Shown piece after piece: positions 27,197 through 37,563 of a DNA stretch of 64,000 bases. Below the pieces are notes generated by a model that made no database searches, was not told where the DNA came from, and was given only the letters and a program-made list of their open reading frames with translations. How positions within the stretch are numbered: the first letter of the stretch is position 1; the number at the start of each line of letters is the position of its first letter. Position numbers and translations under genes: made by a program. The stretch lies in assembly GCF_031458325.1 (NCBI RefSeq), contig NZ_JAVDYG010000001.1, forward strand, positions 558,001 through 622,000, given 5' to 3'. The DNA comes from Nocardioides marmoribigeumensis (GTDB taxonomy: Bacteria > Actinomycetota > Actinomycetes > Propionibacteriales > Nocardioidaceae).

Positions 27197-28837
27197 TCAG
27201 CTGTTGACCGTGACGTCCTTCAGCAGGAGCTGGTCGAGCGGGCTGTAGCCCACGTTGTCGACGTTCTGGCTGCTGAGGATGAAGGTCTGGCCGAACCACA
27301 GCGGGATGACGACCATGTCCTTGAGGACGACGTCGGCCGCTGCCTGGTAGTCCGGCAGGCCCTCCTCGACGGTGGCCGCCGAGTTGCCCTTGTCGATGAG
27401 CGACAGGAACTTGTCGTGCTCCGGGCCCTTCCAGTCGCCGTAGTTGGAGCTACCGGCGCCGTACAGCGGGTCGAGGTAGTTCTCCGGGGACGGGTAGTCC
27501 GGCAGCCAGCCGAGACGGTAGGGACCGTCCACCTTGCTGCGGGTGCCCAGCGTGTTGAGGTAGGGGGTGAAGGGCTGCGACTTGAACTCGAAGTCCACGC
27601 CGAGGACCTGCTTCCAGCCCTGGGCCATCGCCTGCACCCACTCCTCGTGGCCGCCGTCGTTGTTGAACCAGATCTTGATCTTGTTGCCCGGCACACCACC
27701 GGCCTCGTCCCAGAGCTTCTTGGCCTGCTCGGGGTCGTACTTGCAGAACTCGCAGGCGTCGTCGCGGCCGCCCGGCACGAAGCCCGGGATCAGGTCGGTA
27801 GCCGGCTTGTAGAGGCCGTTGAGGACGTTGTCGATGATCGCCTGGCGGTCGATGGCCAGCGAGAGCGCCTCGCGGATCTTCGGGTTGTCGTAGGGCTTCT
27901 GGTAGAAGGGGAAGCCGAAGTACGAGAACGAGCCCGAGTCGGTCTTGAGGATCTGGTCGGGGTAGGAACCCTCGGCCTGCTTCTGCTGGGTGGCGTCGAC
28001 CTGGTTGACGATGTCGAGCTCACCGGACTGGAAGTCGCGGTAGGCGGTCTTGAGGTCGCCGTAGAGCTTGAACGTGATGCCGTCGGCCTTGCCGTCGGTC
28101 GCGTCGTCGGAGTACTTGTCGTAGTGCTTCAGCGTGATGGACTGGTTGTGCTTCCACGCCTCGGCGAACTCGTAGGGGCCGTTGCCGATCGGCTTCTCGT
28201 TGCAGGCCTTGATGTCGGCCTCGCACGCCTTCGCCATGGGGGCGAACGCCGGGGTGTAGGACATGACCAGCGGCCACTGCGAGAACGGCTTGGTGAGCTG
28301 GACCTCGATGGTCTTGTCGTCGACGGCCTTGAGGCCCGACATCTCCTTGGACTTGGGCTTCTTGCCCTGGAGGTCGTCGTAGCCCTTCACCTTGCCGAAG
28401 AAGAAGCCGACCTGGGTGGCGTTGGGGCCGTAGGCGGCGTAGTTCCACGCGCGCACGAACGACTCGGCGTTGACCGGCTCACCGTTGTGGAAGGTGAAGC
28501 CGTCCTTGAGCTTGATCGTCCACTTGGCGCCGTCCTCGGAGTTGATCGACTCCGCCATGCCGAGCTTCTGCTCGGTGGTCTTGGGGTCGATCGACAGCAG
28601 GCCGGTCCAGACCAGGCCGATGATCTGCGAGCAGCCGGACGAGTAGCAGGCGCTGGTCGGTGCGAACGCCTCGGGCTCCGCCTCCGACACGCTGAAGCTG
28701 CCGCCCTTGGCGCCGGAACCGCCACCCGAACCGCCGGACCCGCCGTTGCCGTCGTCCGAACCCCCGCCACAACTGGCGAGGATCAGGGCGGCAGCCACGG
28801 GCAGCGCGAGCGTCGACAGACGCTTCATTCGCCTCAT
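27197..28837 (-). CDS. oppA: Oligopeptide-binding lipoprotein OppA
   Basis: This 546-residue family 5 extracellular solute-binding protein is exported as a lipoprotein. Residues 1-23 form the signal peptide, with lipobox LILASC and cysteine near 23, followed by a Gly/Ser/Asp-rich linker. The mature domain contains GLVWTGLLSIDPKTTEQKLGMAESI, KLKDGFTFHNGEPVNAESFVRAWNYA and IREALSLAIDRQAI, all typical of peptide binders. Start ATG at 28837 has GGAGG at suitable distance; a second ATG three codons in is possible. It is the first gene of oppABCDF and delivers peptides to OppBC. Confidence 0.94.
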   Translation of the reverse strand: MRRMKRLSTLALPVAAALILASCGGGSDDGNGGSGGSGGGSGAKGGSFSVSEAEPEAFAPTSACYSSGCSQIIGLVWTGLLSIDPKTTEQKLGMAESINSEDGAKWTIKLKDGFTFHNGEPVNAESFVRAWNYAAYGPNATQVGFFFGKVKGYDDLQGKKPKSKEMSGLKAVDDKTIEVQLTKPFSQWPLVMSYTPAFAPMAKACEADIKACNEKPIGNGPYEFAEAWKHNQSITLKHYDKYSDDATDGKADGITFKLYGDLKTAYRDFQSGELDIVNQVDATQQKQAEGSYPDQILKTDSGSFSYFGFPFYQKPYDNPKIREALSLAIDRQAIIDNVLNGLYKPATDLIPGFVPGGRDDACEFCKYDPEQAKKLWDEAGGVPGNKIKIWFNNDGGHEEWVQAMAQGWKQVLGVDFEFKSQPFTPYLNTLGTRSKVDGPYRLGWLPDYPSPENYLDPLYGAGSSNYGDWKGPEHDKFLSLIDKGNSAATVEEGLPDYQAAADVVLKDMVVIPLWFGQTFILSSQNVDNVGYSPLDQLLLKDVTVNS

Positions 28838-28939
28838 GGGATGTCCTCCATCACGTGGAACTTGTCATGGCGCGGGACGTAGGTCACGCCCGCGCGGAGC
28901 CCACCTCACCACACCGTTCGGGGCGAGGTCACGATCGTC

Positions 28940-28959
28940 GACTGAGTCGGGACTGAGTC
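28940..28959. promoter_or_regulatory. Two tandem GACTnAGTC palindromes upstream of oppA
   Basis: The sequence GACTGAGTC, a perfect 9-base palindrome around a central base, occurs at 28940-28948 and again at 28951-28959. The centres are 11 bases apart, one helical turn. They lie ~100 bases upstream of the oppA start and just beyond the aspS stop, in the only non-coding stretch available for the opp promoter. This is a good operator candidate, but no regulator gene is adjacent and its identity is unknown. Confidence 0.5.
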
Positions 28960-28964
28960 GTGTC

Positions 28965-30761
28965 CTAACCGTTATCCGCACCGGGGACCGGCCCCGGCTC
29001 CTTCGTGGCCGGGGCGTCGACGCCGGCCTCGGCGCGCTGCTCCGGGCTGATCGGCGCGGGGGCCGCGGTGAGCGGGTCGAAGCCGCCGCCGGTCTTGGGG
29101 AAGGCGATGACGTCGCGGATCGAGTCGGTGCCGCTCAGCAGGGCGCAGACCCGGTCCCACCCGAAGGCGATGCCGCCGTGCGGCGGGGCGCCGTACTTGA
29201 AGGCCGAGAGCAGGAAGCCGAACTTCTCCTCGGCCTCCTCCTCGCCGAGGCCCATCACCGCGAAGACGCGCTTCTGGACGTCCTCGCGGTGGATACGGAT
29301 CGACCCGCCACCGATCTCGTTGCCGTTGCAGACGATGTCGTAGGCCCAGGCCAGCGCGTCGCCCGGGTCGGTGTCGAAGGTGGCGGTGTCCTGGGGCGAG
29401 GTGAAGGCGTGGTGGACCGCGGTCCACGCGCCCGAGCCGACCGCCACGTCCCCCGCGGCCGTCGCGTCACCCGCGGGCTCGAACAGCGGGGCGTCGACGA
29501 CCCACACGAAGCTCCAGGCCGACTCGTCGATCAGCCCGCAGCGACGACCGATCTCGAGGCGGGCGGCGCCGAGGAGCGCGCGGCTCGACCTCACCGGGCC
29601 GGCGCCGAAGAACACGCAGTCGCCCGGCTTCGCGCCGACGTGCTCGGCGAGGCCCGCCTTCTCCGCGTCGGAGAGGTTCTTGGCGACCGGGCCGCCCAGC
29701 TCGCCGTCCTCCTGCACCAGGACGTAGGCCAGGCCACGTGCCCCGCGCTGCTTGGCCCACTCCTGCCAGGCGTCGAGCTGCTTGCGCGGCTGGCTCGCGC
29801 CACCGGGCATGACGACCGCCCCGACGTACGGCGCCTGGAAGACGCGGAACGGGGTGTCGGCGAAGAACTCGGTGCAGTCGGTGAGCTCGAGGTCCAGGCG
29901 CAGGTCGGGCTTGTCGGAGCCGTAGCGCGCCATCGCCTCGGCGTAGGTGATGCGCGGGATCGGGGTGGTGATCTCGTGGCCGATGAGGGCCCACAGGCGG
30001 GTCAGGATCGCCTCGCCCAGCTCGATCACGTCGTCCTGGTCGACGAACGACATCTCGATGTCGAGCTGGGTGAACTCGGGCTGACGGTCGGCGCGGAAGT
30101 CCTCGTCGCGGTAGCAGCGGGCGATCTGGAAGTAGCGCTCCATCCCGCCGACCATGAGCAGCTGCTTGAACAGCTGGGGGCTCTGCGGCAGGGCGTACCA
30201 GCTGCCCGGCCGCAGGCGCGCCGGCACGAGGAAGTCGCGCGCGCCCTCGGGGGTCGAGCGGGTCAGCGTCGGGGTCTCCACCTCGACGAAGCGGCGCTCG
30301 TGCAGCACCTCGCGCGCGGCGTGGTTGACCTCCGAGCGCAGGCGGATCGCGGCAGCCGGGCCGCTGCGCCGCAGGTCGAGGTAGCGGTGCGCCAGGCGCA
30401 CCTCCTCCCCCACCTCGACGTGGTCGCTGATCGGGAACGGCAGCGGCGCGGCGGCGGAGAGCACCTCGACGCCGCCGTCGGCGGACGCGACGACCTCGAC
30501 CTCGCCGGTCGGCAGGTGGGGGTTCTCGTTGCCGGCCCTGCGGGCGACGACCTCGCCGACGACCTTGAGGCAGAACTCGCTGCGGAGGCTGTGGGCGACC
30601 GACTCGTCGCGCACCACCACCTGCACGACGCCGCTGGCGTCCCGCAGGTCGATGAAGGCCACCCCGCCGTGGTCGCGGCGGTTCGCCACCCAGCCGGCCA
30701 GGGTGACGACCTGGCCGACGTGCTCACTGCGGAGGGTGCCGGCTTCGTGGGTGCGGATCAA
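28965..30761 (-). CDS. aspS: Aspartyl-tRNA synthetase, bacterial type
   Basis: AspRS (598 aa) is a class IIb enzyme with an N-terminal OB-fold ([32 protein letters not shown]). Motif 2 reads [29 protein letters not shown] near residue 215. A bacterial GAD insertion domain spans about 300-410. Motif 3 is [28 protein letters not shown] near 540. The C-terminal ~35 residues are a Pro/Ala-rich tail. Whether it also charges tRNA-Asn cannot be told here. It overlaps the hisS end by four bases, the same neighbour order as many actinobacteria. Confidence 0.97.
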   Translation of the reverse strand: MIRTHEAGTLRSEHVGQVVTLAGWVANRRDHGGVAFIDLRDASGVVQVVVRDESVAHSLRSEFCLKVVGEVVARRAGNENPHLPTGEVEVVASADGGVEVLSAAAPLPFPISDHVEVGEEVRLAHRYLDLRRSGPAAAIRLRSEVNHAAREVLHERRFVEVETPTLTRSTPEGARDFLVPARLRPGSWYALPQSPQLFKQLLMVGGMERYFQIARCYRDEDFRADRQPEFTQLDIEMSFVDQDDVIELGEAILTRLWALIGHEITTPIPRITYAEAMARYGSDKPDLRLDLELTDCTEFFADTPFRVFQAPYVGAVVMPGGASQPRKQLDAWQEWAKQRGARGLAYVLVQEDGELGGPVAKNLSDAEKAGLAEHVGAKPGDCVFFGAGPVRSSRALLGAARLEIGRRCGLIDESAWSFVWVVDAPLFEPAGDATAAGDVAVGSGAWTAVHHAFTSPQDTATFDTDPGDALAWAYDIVCNGNEIGGGSIRIHREDVQKRVFAVMGLGEEEAEEKFGFLLSAFKYGAPPHGGIAFGWDRVCALLSGTDSIRDVIAFPKTGGGFDPLTAAPAPISPEQRAEAGVDAPATKEPGPVPGADNG

Positions 30762-32119
30762 CGCGATGCTCCTTGCTCGGTGCTGCTGGTGGTGATGCGG
30801 GCGGTGAGGTCGGCGGGGGGTGGGGTCCAGGCGTCGGGGTCGGCGCTCTGCTGGTCACCGGACCGGATGTCCTTGACCTCGTCGGGGCCGCCGTCGGTGC
30901 CGGGGAACCACACGTAGGGGATGCCGCGGCGCTCGGCGTACCGGATCTGCTTGCCGAACTTCTGGGCCGCGGCGGCGACCTCGCACGGGATGCCGCGGCG
31001 GCGCAGGCGCTGGGCGGTCGCGTCGCACGCCTCGCGGGCGTCCTCGTCGGGCAGCGCGACCAGCACGACGCTGGGCACCTGGCGGTCGGCGGCGAGGCCC
31101 TCGCGCTGCATGAGCGGGACCAGCAGCCGGGTGACGCCGAGCGAGATCCCGACCCCGGGGTAGGTCGTCCGCCCGTCGCTGGCCAGCGAGTCGTAGCGAC
31201 CGCCCGAGCAGATCGAGCCGAGCCACTCATAGCCCTCGAGGCGGGTCTCGAAGACCGTGCCGGTGTAGTAGTCCAGGCCGCGCGCGATCTTGAGGTCGGC
31301 GACGATGCGCACCCGGTCGGAGACCAGGTCCGCGCACCGGCGTACGACGGCCGCGAGCTCCTCGAGCCCCTCGTCCAGGAGCGGGTCGGTGACCCCGAGG
31401 GCCCGCACCTGCGCCACGAACGAGTCGTCGGACGCCGAGATCGCGGCCAGCCCCAGGGCGGCGCCGGCCTGCACGTCGGTGAGCCCGGCCTCGATGACCA
31501 GGAGCCTGCGCACCTCGTCCTCGGGGAGCTTGTCGAGCTTGTCGACGACGCGCATGACCTCGTCGACGTCGGGGGCCCCGATGCCCTGGTAGAAGCCCTG
31601 GATCAGCTTGCGGTTGTTGACCTGGAGCGTGAGCGCCGGGAGGAAGTCGAGGCGGCCGAGGGCGTCGAGCATGACCCGGGCGACCTCGACGTCGTGGTGG
31701 AAGGGCAGCACGTCGCGGCCGACCACGTCGATGTCGGCCTGCGTGAACTCGCGGTAGCGACCCTCCTGCGGGCGCTCACCGCGCCACACCTTCTGGATCT
31801 GGTGGCGCCGGAAGGGGAACTCCAGCCGGCCCGCGTTCTCCAGCACGAAGCGGGCGAACGGCACGGTCAGGTCGAAGTGCAGCCCGAGGCCGGCGTGGCC
31901 CTCGGGCGAGGTCTCCTGCAGGCGGCGCAGGACGTAGACCTCCTTGGAGGTCTCGCCCTTGCGGAGCAGCTGGTCGAGCGGCTCGACGGCACGGGTCTCC
32001 AACGGAGCGAACCCGTGCAGCTCGAAGGTCTCCGCGAGCGTGCGCAGGACCTGCTGCTCGGCGATGCGCTGGGCGGGCAGCAGCTCGGGGAACCCGCTCA
32101 GCGCGGTCGGCTTGGCCAT
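30758..32119 (-). CDS. hisS: Histidyl-tRNA synthetase
   Basis: HisRS (453 aa) is class IIa. Motif 1 region: [24 protein letters not shown]. Motif 2: [24 protein letters not shown] near residue 115. The histidine-specific motifs are [13 protein letters not shown] near 280 and SGGRYDSLA. The C-terminal anticodon domain begins about residue 355 ([14 protein letters not shown]). The ~30 last residues extend past the usual end. It lies 51 bases downstream of the metallo-hydrolase gene and is coupled to aspS. Confidence 0.97.
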   Translation of the reverse strand: MAKPTALSGFPELLPAQRIAEQQVLRTLAETFELHGFAPLETRAVEPLDQLLRKGETSKEVYVLRRLQETSPEGHAGLGLHFDLTVPFARFVLENAGRLEFPFRRHQIQKVWRGERPQEGRYREFTQADIDVVGRDVLPFHHDVEVARVMLDALGRLDFLPALTLQVNNRKLIQGFYQGIGAPDVDEVMRVVDKLDKLPEDEVRRLLVIEAGLTDVQAGAALGLAAISASDDSFVAQVRALGVTDPLLDEGLEELAAVVRRCADLVSDRVRIVADLKIARGLDYYTGTVFETRLEGYEWLGSICSGGRYDSLASDGRTTYPGVGISLGVTRLLVPLMQREGLAADRQVPSVVLVALPDEDAREACDATAQRLRRRGIPCEVAAAAQKFGKQIRYAERRGIPYVWFPGTDGGPDEVKDIRSGDQQSADPDAWTPPPADLTARITTSSTEQGASR

Positions 32120-32170
32120 GGGTGTGTGTCTCCTGGGGCCCGGGGACGGGCGGTCGGTCGGGGTCGTGCC

Positions 32171-32896
32171 TCAGAGCCCGCGCGTGGGCGCCGCGGGGGC
32201 GCCGGCGTCAGGGTGGCCCTGACGCACCAGGTCGAGGAGGAACGGGTTGGTCGCCCGCTCGCGGCCGATGCTGGTCTGCTCGCCGTGACCCGGCAGCACG
32301 ACCACGTCGTCGGCCAGGGGCAGCACCTTGGTCGCCAGGCTCCGCAACATCGTCGCATGGTCGCCACCGGGCAGGTCGGTGCGGCCGATCGAGCCGGCGA
32401 AGAGCAGGTCGCCGGAGAACATGACCTCCGAGACGTCGGCGGAGTCGTACGGCGTGCGGAAGGTGATCGAGCCCCGGGTGTGGCCGGGGGCGTGGTCGAC
32501 GGCGAACCTCAGCCCGGCCAGCTCCAGCAGGCCGCCGTCGGTGACCTCACGGACGTCGTCGGGCTCGGCGAACTCGTACTTCCCGCCGAGCAGCATGCCG
32601 GCGGTCTCGCGCGACATGCCGGCCATCGGGTCGGAGAGCAGGTGGCGGTCCTCGGGGTGGACGTAGGCCGCGGCGTCGTAGGTGCCGGCGACCGGGGCCA
32701 CGCACCACATGTGGTCGACGTGCCCGTGGGACACCATGACCGCGACCGGCTTGAGCCGGTGCTCGCGCACGACGTCGGCGACGCCCGGCGCGGCGTCCTT
32801 GCCTGGGTCGATGACGACGCACTCGCTCCGGGGGGAGTCGGCGACCACGTAGCAGTTGGTGCCCCATGGTCCGGCGGGGAATCCGGCGATGAACAC
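32171..32896 (-). CDS. Metallo-beta-lactamase fold hydrolase, glyoxalase II-like
   Basis: The protein has 241 residues. The metal motif HxHxDH appears as SHGHVDHMW near residue 55. Further ligands are in HAPGHTRGSITF near 135, FSGDLLFAGSIGRTDLPGG near 160 and LPGHGEQTS near 205. The start MFIAGFPAGPWGTNCYVV is the standard beginning of this subfamily, whose members are glyoxalase II-like thioesterases of uncertain substrate. The equivalent gene lies next to hisS in mycobacteria. Divergent from the DUF349 gene. Confidence 0.92.
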   Translation of the reverse strand: MFIAGFPAGPWGTNCYVVADSPRSECVVIDPGKDAAPGVADVVREHRLKPVAVMVSHGHVDHMWCVAPVAGTYDAAAYVHPEDRHLLSDPMAGMSRETAGMLLGGKYEFAEPDDVREVTDGGLLELAGLRFAVDHAPGHTRGSITFRTPYDSADVSEVMFSGDLLFAGSIGRTDLPGGDHATMLRSLATKVLPLADDVVVLPGHGEQTSIGRERATNPFLLDLVRQGHPDAGAPAAPTRGL

Positions 32897-33015
32897 GGGG
32901 GGCAGCCTACCGAGCGCCCGGCGGCCGTCCCCACCGAGATTCCGGGCGGGGCCTGCGGACTACCATGGCGGCGCGGGTCGCGCGGACGGCCTGCAGACGT
33001 GCACGACACTCCGCC

Positions 33016-33065
33016 GGGACCCTGACCGCACGGGTCCCGCACCAAGCGCCGGCCCCGGCCGGCGC
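33016..33065 (+). promoter_or_regulatory. Two consecutive hairpins in the DUF349 gene leader
   Basis: GGGACCC (33016-33022) pairs with GGGTCCC (33032-33038) across a nine-base loop. Immediately after, GCGCCGGCC (33046-33054) is followed by GGCCGGCGC (33057-33065), an almost loop-less inverted repeat. The second ends about eight bases before the GAGGGGAAG ribosome site of the gene at 33085. This may be a transcription attenuator or may tune translation. No known riboswitch class is recognised. Confidence 0.4.
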
Positions 33066-33084
33066 CGACCCGAGGGGAAGCCCC

Positions 33085-34530
33085 ATGACCGAGAGCCCGG
33101 AGACGCCCCACCCGGCCGAGACTCCCGAGAACCCGGCACCGGAGGCACCGGAGGCCCCGGCCGCGCAGGCACCGGCGTCGGAGGCACCGGCTCCCGCCCC
33201 CCGTCCCGGCCCGCGGCCCGTCCCCCGTCCGGGGCGACGCCCGGCCGCCGCGAAGGCCGCCGAGGCCGCGCCGGTCGTCCCGCAGGTCCCCGAGTCCGAC
33301 CCGCGCCCCTGGGGCCGCGTCGACGAGGAGGGCAACGTCTACTGCAAGGTCGGCGACGGCGGCGAGGAGCGCCTGGTCGGCCAGACCCCCGACATGACGC
33401 CGGAGGCCGCCCTGGCCTTCTTCGGCCGCAAGTACGACGAGCTGCGGTTCGAGCTGGCGCTCCTCGAGCAGCGGGTCACCTCCGGCACCGCGGCCCCCGA
33501 CGACGCCGCCGGCGCCCTCAAGCAGCTCAAGGCGCAGGTCCGCGACGCCCGCGTCGTGGGCGACCTCGCCGCCCTGGACTCGGTCCTGGCCACCCTCGAC
33601 GAGGAGATCAAGGCCGAGCGCGAGAAGCGCAAGGCACGCCGCGCCGAGGAGGTGGCCGCGGCCCGCACCGCCAAGGAGCGCCTGGTCGCCGAGGCCGAGA
33701 AGATCTCCGGCGGCACCGACTGGCGCCACGGCGCCGACAAGCTGCGCACCCTGTTCGAGGAGTGGAAGGCGCTGCCCCGCCTCGACAAGCCCAGCGACGA
33801 CGAGCTGTGGAAGCGCTACTCGGCCGCCCGCACGTCCTACACCCGCCGTCGCAAGGCGCACTACGCCGAGCAGTCCGAGAAGCGCGAGGCCGCCAAGGTG
33901 GTCAAGCTCAAGCTGGTCAAGCAGGCCGAGGCCCTGGCCACCTCGACCGACTGGGGCCCGACCGCGGGGGCGTTCCGCGACCTCATGCAGCAGTGGAAGG
34001 CCGCCGGCCCGGCCCCTCGCACCGAAGACGAGGAGCTCTGGCAGCGGTTCCGTGGCGCCCAGGACCAGTTCTTCAACGCGCGCGACGCGGTCAACAAGGC
34101 CACCGACGCGGAGTACGCCGGCAACGCCGAGGCCAAGGAGAAGCTCCTCACCGAGGCCGAGGCCCTGCTCCCGGTGACCGACCTGCAGGCCGCCAAGACC
34201 GCCTTCCGCGACATCGCCGAGCGCTGGGACGCCGCAGGCAAGGTGCCCCGCGACCGGATCAAGGACCTCGAGGGCCGCATGCGCAAGGTGGAGCAGGCGA
34301 TCCGCTCCGTCGAGGACGCCCAGTGGAAGCGCTCCAACCCCGAGGCCCGGGCCCGCGCGGCCGACACGGTCGCCCAGCTCGAGGCCTCGATCGCCGATTT
34401 GCGGGCCAAGGCCGACAAGGCGCGTGCGGCGGGCAACGAGAAGAAGGCCGGCGAGCACGAGTCGGCCGCCGAGGCCCGCACCGCGTGGCTCGACCAGGCC
34501 CAGAAGGCACTGGAGGAGTTCAGCCGGTGA
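33085..34530 (+). CDS. DUF349 repeat protein, long charged helical protein
   Basis: The protein has 481 residues. The first ~85 are Pro/Ala/Glu-rich and disordered. The rest is a run of DUF349-type helical repeats, each with an aromatic-rich core such as [40 protein letters not shown] and [20 protein letters not shown] [24 protein letters not shown] segment precedes them. The family's role is unknown, with reported links to RNA or ribosome-associated processes. Start ATG at 33085 follows GAGGGGAAG; an upstream in-frame ATG at 32965 gives a low-complexity extension lacking a ribosome site. It overlaps the convergent rel gene by 11 bases. Confidence 0.85.
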   Translation: MTESPETPHPAETPENPAPEAPEAPAAQAPASEAPAPAPRPGPRPVPRPGRRPAAAKAAEAAPVVPQVPESDPRPWGRVDEEGNVYCKVGDGGEERLVGQTPDMTPEAALAFFGRKYDELRFELALLEQRVTSGTAAPDDAAGALKQLKAQVRDARVVGDLAALDSVLATLDEEIKAEREKRKARRAEEVAAARTAKERLVAEAEKISGGTDWRHGADKLRTLFEEWKALPRLDKPSDDELWKRYSAARTSYTRRRKAHYAEQSEKREAAKVVKLKLVKQAEALATSTDWGPTAGAFRDLMQQWKAAGPAPRTEDEELWQRFRGAQDQFFNARDAVNKATDAEYAGNAEAKEKLLTEAEALLPVTDLQAAKTAFRDIAERWDAAGKVPRDRIKDLEGRMRKVEQAIRSVEDAQWKRSNPEARARAADTVAQLEASIADLRAKADKARAAGNEKKAGEHESAAEARTAWLDQAQKALEEFSR

Positions 34531-36910
34531 TGCGCTGGGCGTCGAAGACGCCCTCCACGTGCCGCACCGCCCGCAGCACGTGACCCAGGTGCTTGGGGTC
34601 GGCCATCTCGAAGGTGAAGCGCGTGCGTGCGACCCGGTCGCGCCCGGTGGTCAGCGACGCCGACAAGATGTTGACGTGCATGTCGGAGAGCACCTTGGTC
34701 ACGTCGGACAGCAGCCGTGAGCGGTCCAGGGCGTCGACCTGGATGTTGACCAGGAACATCGACTGAGCGGTCGGGGCCCACTCCACCTCGACCAGCCGCT
34801 CGGGGTGGCTGGTCAGCGCGGTGGCGTTGGTGCAGTCGGGGCGGTGCACCGAGACCCCCGAGCCGCGGGTGACGAAGCCGATGATCTCGTCGCCCGGCAC
34901 GGGCGTGCAGCACTTGGCCACCTTGACCCACACGTCGCTGATCCCCTTGACCACGACGCCCGCGTCGCCGGCCGGCCGGCCGACCCGCGGCGGCTGGGTG
35001 ATCGTGACGCTCTCGGCGAGGTCCTCGGTCGCCCCGATCTCGCCGCCGAACAGGTCGATCAGGCGGTGGACGACGTGCTGGGCGCCGATGGTGCCCTCCC
35101 CCACCGCGGCGTAGAGGGCGGAGACGTCGGCCAGCCGCAGGTCGGCGGCGACCGCGCTCAGGCTGTCGTGGGTCATCAGTCGCTTGAGGGCGACGCCCTC
35201 CTTGCGCATCAGCCGCGCGATCTGCTCCTTGCCCCGCTCGGAGGCCTCCTCGCGGCGCTCCTTGAGGAACCACTGACGGATCTTGCCGCGCGCCCGCGGG
35301 GACTTGACGAAGCCCAGCCAGTCGCGGCTGGGGCCCGCCCCGTCGGACTTGGAGGTGAACACCTCGACCACGTCGCCGTTGTCGAGCGTGGACTCCAGCG
35401 GCACCAGCCGGCCGTTGACCCGGGCACCGATCGCGCGGTGCCCGACCTCGGTGTGGATGGCGTAGGCGAAGTCGACCGGCGTCGACCCCGCCGGGAGGGC
35501 GATGACGTCACCGGCCGGGGTGAAGACGTAGACCTCGGTGGAGTTGATCTCGAACCGCAGCGACTCCAGGAACTCGTCGGGGTCGACGGTGTCCTGCTGC
35601 CAGTCGATCAGCTGGCGCACCCACGCCATGTCGCCGTTCTCGCCGGCGCGGCGGTCGGTGTCCTGCCCGCCTCGCACGTCCTCCTTGTACTTCCAGTGCG
35701 CCGCGACGCCGTACTCCGCCCTGCGGTGCATGGCGTGCGTGCGGATCTGGATCTCGACCGGCTTGCCGCCCGGACCGATCACCGTGGTGTGCAGCGACTG
35801 GTACATGTTGAACTTCGGCATCGCCACGAAGTCCTTGAACCGGCCCGGGACGGGGTTCCAGCGGGCGTGGATCGCACCGAGGGCGGCGTAGCAGTCGCGG
35901 TCGTCGTCGACCAGGATGCGCAGGCCGATGAGGTCGTAGATGTCGGAGAACTCGCGGCCCCGCACGATCATCTTCTGGTAGATCGAGTAGTAGTGCTTGG
36001 GCCGACCGGTGACCGTCGCCTTGACCCGCGAGCTGCGCAGGTCCTGCTCGACCAGCTCGGTGACGGTGCGCAGGAAGCTGTTGCGCGACGGCGCCCGCTC
36101 GGCGACCAGCCGCACGATCTCGTCGTACATCTTGGGGTGCAGGGTGGCGAAGGCGAGGTCCTCCAGCTCCCACTTGATCGTGTTCATGCCGAGCCGGTGG
36201 GCCAACGGCGCGAAGATCTCGAGGGTCTCCTTGGCCTTGCGGACCTGGGAGGACTGCTTGGTGTAGCGCAGCGTGCGCATGTTGTGCAGGCGGTCGGCGA
36301 GCTTGATCACGAGCACGCGGATGTCGCGGCTCATCGCCACGATCATCTTGCGGATGGTCTCGGCCTGGGCGGACTCGCCGTACTTGACCTTGTCGAGCTT
36401 GGTGACCCCGTCGACGAGCTGGGCGACCTCCTCGCCGAACTCCGCGCGCAGCTCCTCGAGGGTGTAGTCGGTGTCCTCGACCGTGTCGTGCAGCAGCGAG
36501 GCCACGAGCGTCGGCTCGGTCATGCCGAGCTCGGCCAGGATGACCGTGACCGCGAGCGGGTGGGTGATGTAGGGCTCGCCGCTCTGGCGCTTCTGGTGGC
36601 GGTGGGCGTGCTCGGCGACCCGGTAGGCGCGCTCGAGCAGCGCGAGGTCGGCCTTGGGGTGGTTGGCCCGGACCGCACGGAACAGGGGCTCCAGCACCGG
36701 GGAGTTGGACTGCCCACGACCGCCGATGCGTGCCAGGCGGGTGCGCATGCGACCCGCCTGGGCGGCCGGGGTCGAGACCTCCGGGCGGTGCTCGACCGGC
36801 TCGGGCAGCCGCTCCGGGACGCGGGGCGCGACGGCCTCTCCCGGAGCGTCGTCCGAGGACTCGCGGGGACGTGGCTCAGCGGCTGCCGTGGACAACCGCT
36901 CCTCGCTCAT
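34520..36910 (-). CDS. rel: Bifunctional (p)ppGpp synthetase/hydrolase
   Basis: Rel (796 aa) makes and degrades (p)ppGpp in the stringent response on the ribosome. After a ~60-residue Pro/Glu-rich extension, the hydrolase HD domain has [17 protein letters not shown] near residue 140 with the HD pair intact. The synthetase domain has [24 protein letters not shown] and [26 protein letters not shown] domain ([33 protein letters not shown]), a helical/CC region ([18 protein letters not shown]) and a C-terminal ACT domain follow. Both activities are therefore expected, as for the single Rel of most actinobacteria. Apt lies downstream-upstream in the conserved secDF-apt-rel order. Confidence 0.97.
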   Translation of the reverse strand: MSEERLSTAAAEPRPRESSDDAPGEAVAPRVPERLPEPVEHRPEVSTPAAQAGRMRTRLARIGGRGQSNSPVLEPLFRAVRANHPKADLALLERAYRVAEHAHRHQKRQSGEPYITHPLAVTVILAELGMTEPTLVASLLHDTVEDTDYTLEELRAEFGEEVAQLVDGVTKLDKVKYGESAQAETIRKMIVAMSRDIRVLVIKLADRLHNMRTLRYTKQSSQVRKAKETLEIFAPLAHRLGMNTIKWELEDLAFATLHPKMYDEIVRLVAERAPSRNSFLRTVTELVEQDLRSSRVKATVTGRPKHYYSIYQKMIVRGREFSDIYDLIGLRILVDDDRDCYAALGAIHARWNPVPGRFKDFVAMPKFNMYQSLHTTVIGPGGKPVEIQIRTHAMHRRAEYGVAAHWKYKEDVRGGQDTDRRAGENGDMAWVRQLIDWQQDTVDPDEFLESLRFEINSTEVYVFTPAGDVIALPAGSTPVDFAYAIHTEVGHRAIGARVNGRLVPLESTLDNGDVVEVFTSKSDGAGPSRDWLGFVKSPRARGKIRQWFLKERREEASERGKEQIARLMRKEGVALKRLMTHDSLSAVAADLRLADVSALYAAVGEGTIGAQHVVHRLIDLFGGEIGATEDLAESVTITQPPRVGRPAGDAGVVVKGISDVWVKVAKCCTPVPGDEIIGFVTRGSGVSVHRPDCTNATALTSHPERLVEVEWAPTAQSMFLVNIQVDALDRSRLLSDVTKVLSDMHVNILSASLTTGRDRVARTRFTFEMADPKHLGHVLRAVRHVEGVFDAQRITG

Positions 36911-36978
36911 CGCCGTCCCCTTCCTGCTCCGGGGACCAGTCTAGGCGGGAGGTCGCGCGGACGGCCCGCGCGCTCGCA

Positions 36979-37563
36979 CTAGATGGTGTAGAGCGAGTGG
37001 AGGGGGGTCTCGCCCAGGGCCTCGCGGCCGGGGAGGAACGAGAGGTCCATCAGCACGGCGACCGCGATGACCTCGCCGCCACAGGCCTCGACCAGCTCCT
37101 TGGTGGCGTTGACCGTGCCGCCGGTGGCCAGGACGTCGTCGACCACGAGCACCTTGTCGCCCGGCTCGATGGCGTCCTGGTGCATCTCGAGCGTCGCCTC
37201 GCCGTACTCCAGGGCGTAGGAGACCGCGTGCGTCGGCCCGGGCAGCTTGCCGGCCTTGCGGACCGGCACGAACCCGGTGCGCAGGCGCAGGGCGACCGGC
37301 GCGGCGAGGATGAACCCGCGCGCCTCGATGCCGAGCACCTTGTCCACGCGCGGCTCCCCCGCCTCGTCCAGGGCCGCGGCCGCGAGCCCGTTGACGACCG
37401 CGGTGAACCCGTCGTGGTCGGCCAGCAGGGGCGAGATGTCCTTGAAGACGATGCCCGGCTTGGGGAAGTCCTCGACGTCACGGATGAGCTGGTCGATGCG
37501 GTCGTGCAGCTCCTGGGGCGAGAGCTCGTGCGGGGGCACGGGCGTGACCACCGCGTCGCTCAC
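36979..37563 (-). CDS. apt: Adenine phosphoribosyltransferase
   Basis: APRT (194 aa) salvages adenine to AMP with PRPP. The PRPP loop is [21 protein letters not shown] near residue 140. Purine contacts lie in [17 protein letters not shown] and [18 protein letters not shown] start at 37563 overlaps the secF stop in a GTGA junction; this adds six residues before an alternative GTG further in. It lies between secF and rel, the arrangement seen in mycobacteria, though the lipoprotein gene found there between secF and apt is absent. Confidence 0.95.
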   Translation of the reverse strand: MSDAVVTPVPPHELSPQELHDRIDQLIRDVEDFPKPGIVFKDISPLLADHDGFTAVVNGLAAAALDEAGEPRVDKVLGIEARGFILAAPVALRLRTGFVPVRKAGKLPGPTHAVSYALEYGEATLEMHQDAIEPGDKVLVVDDVLATGGTVNATKELVEACGGEVIAVAVLMDLSFLPGREALGETPLHSLYTI

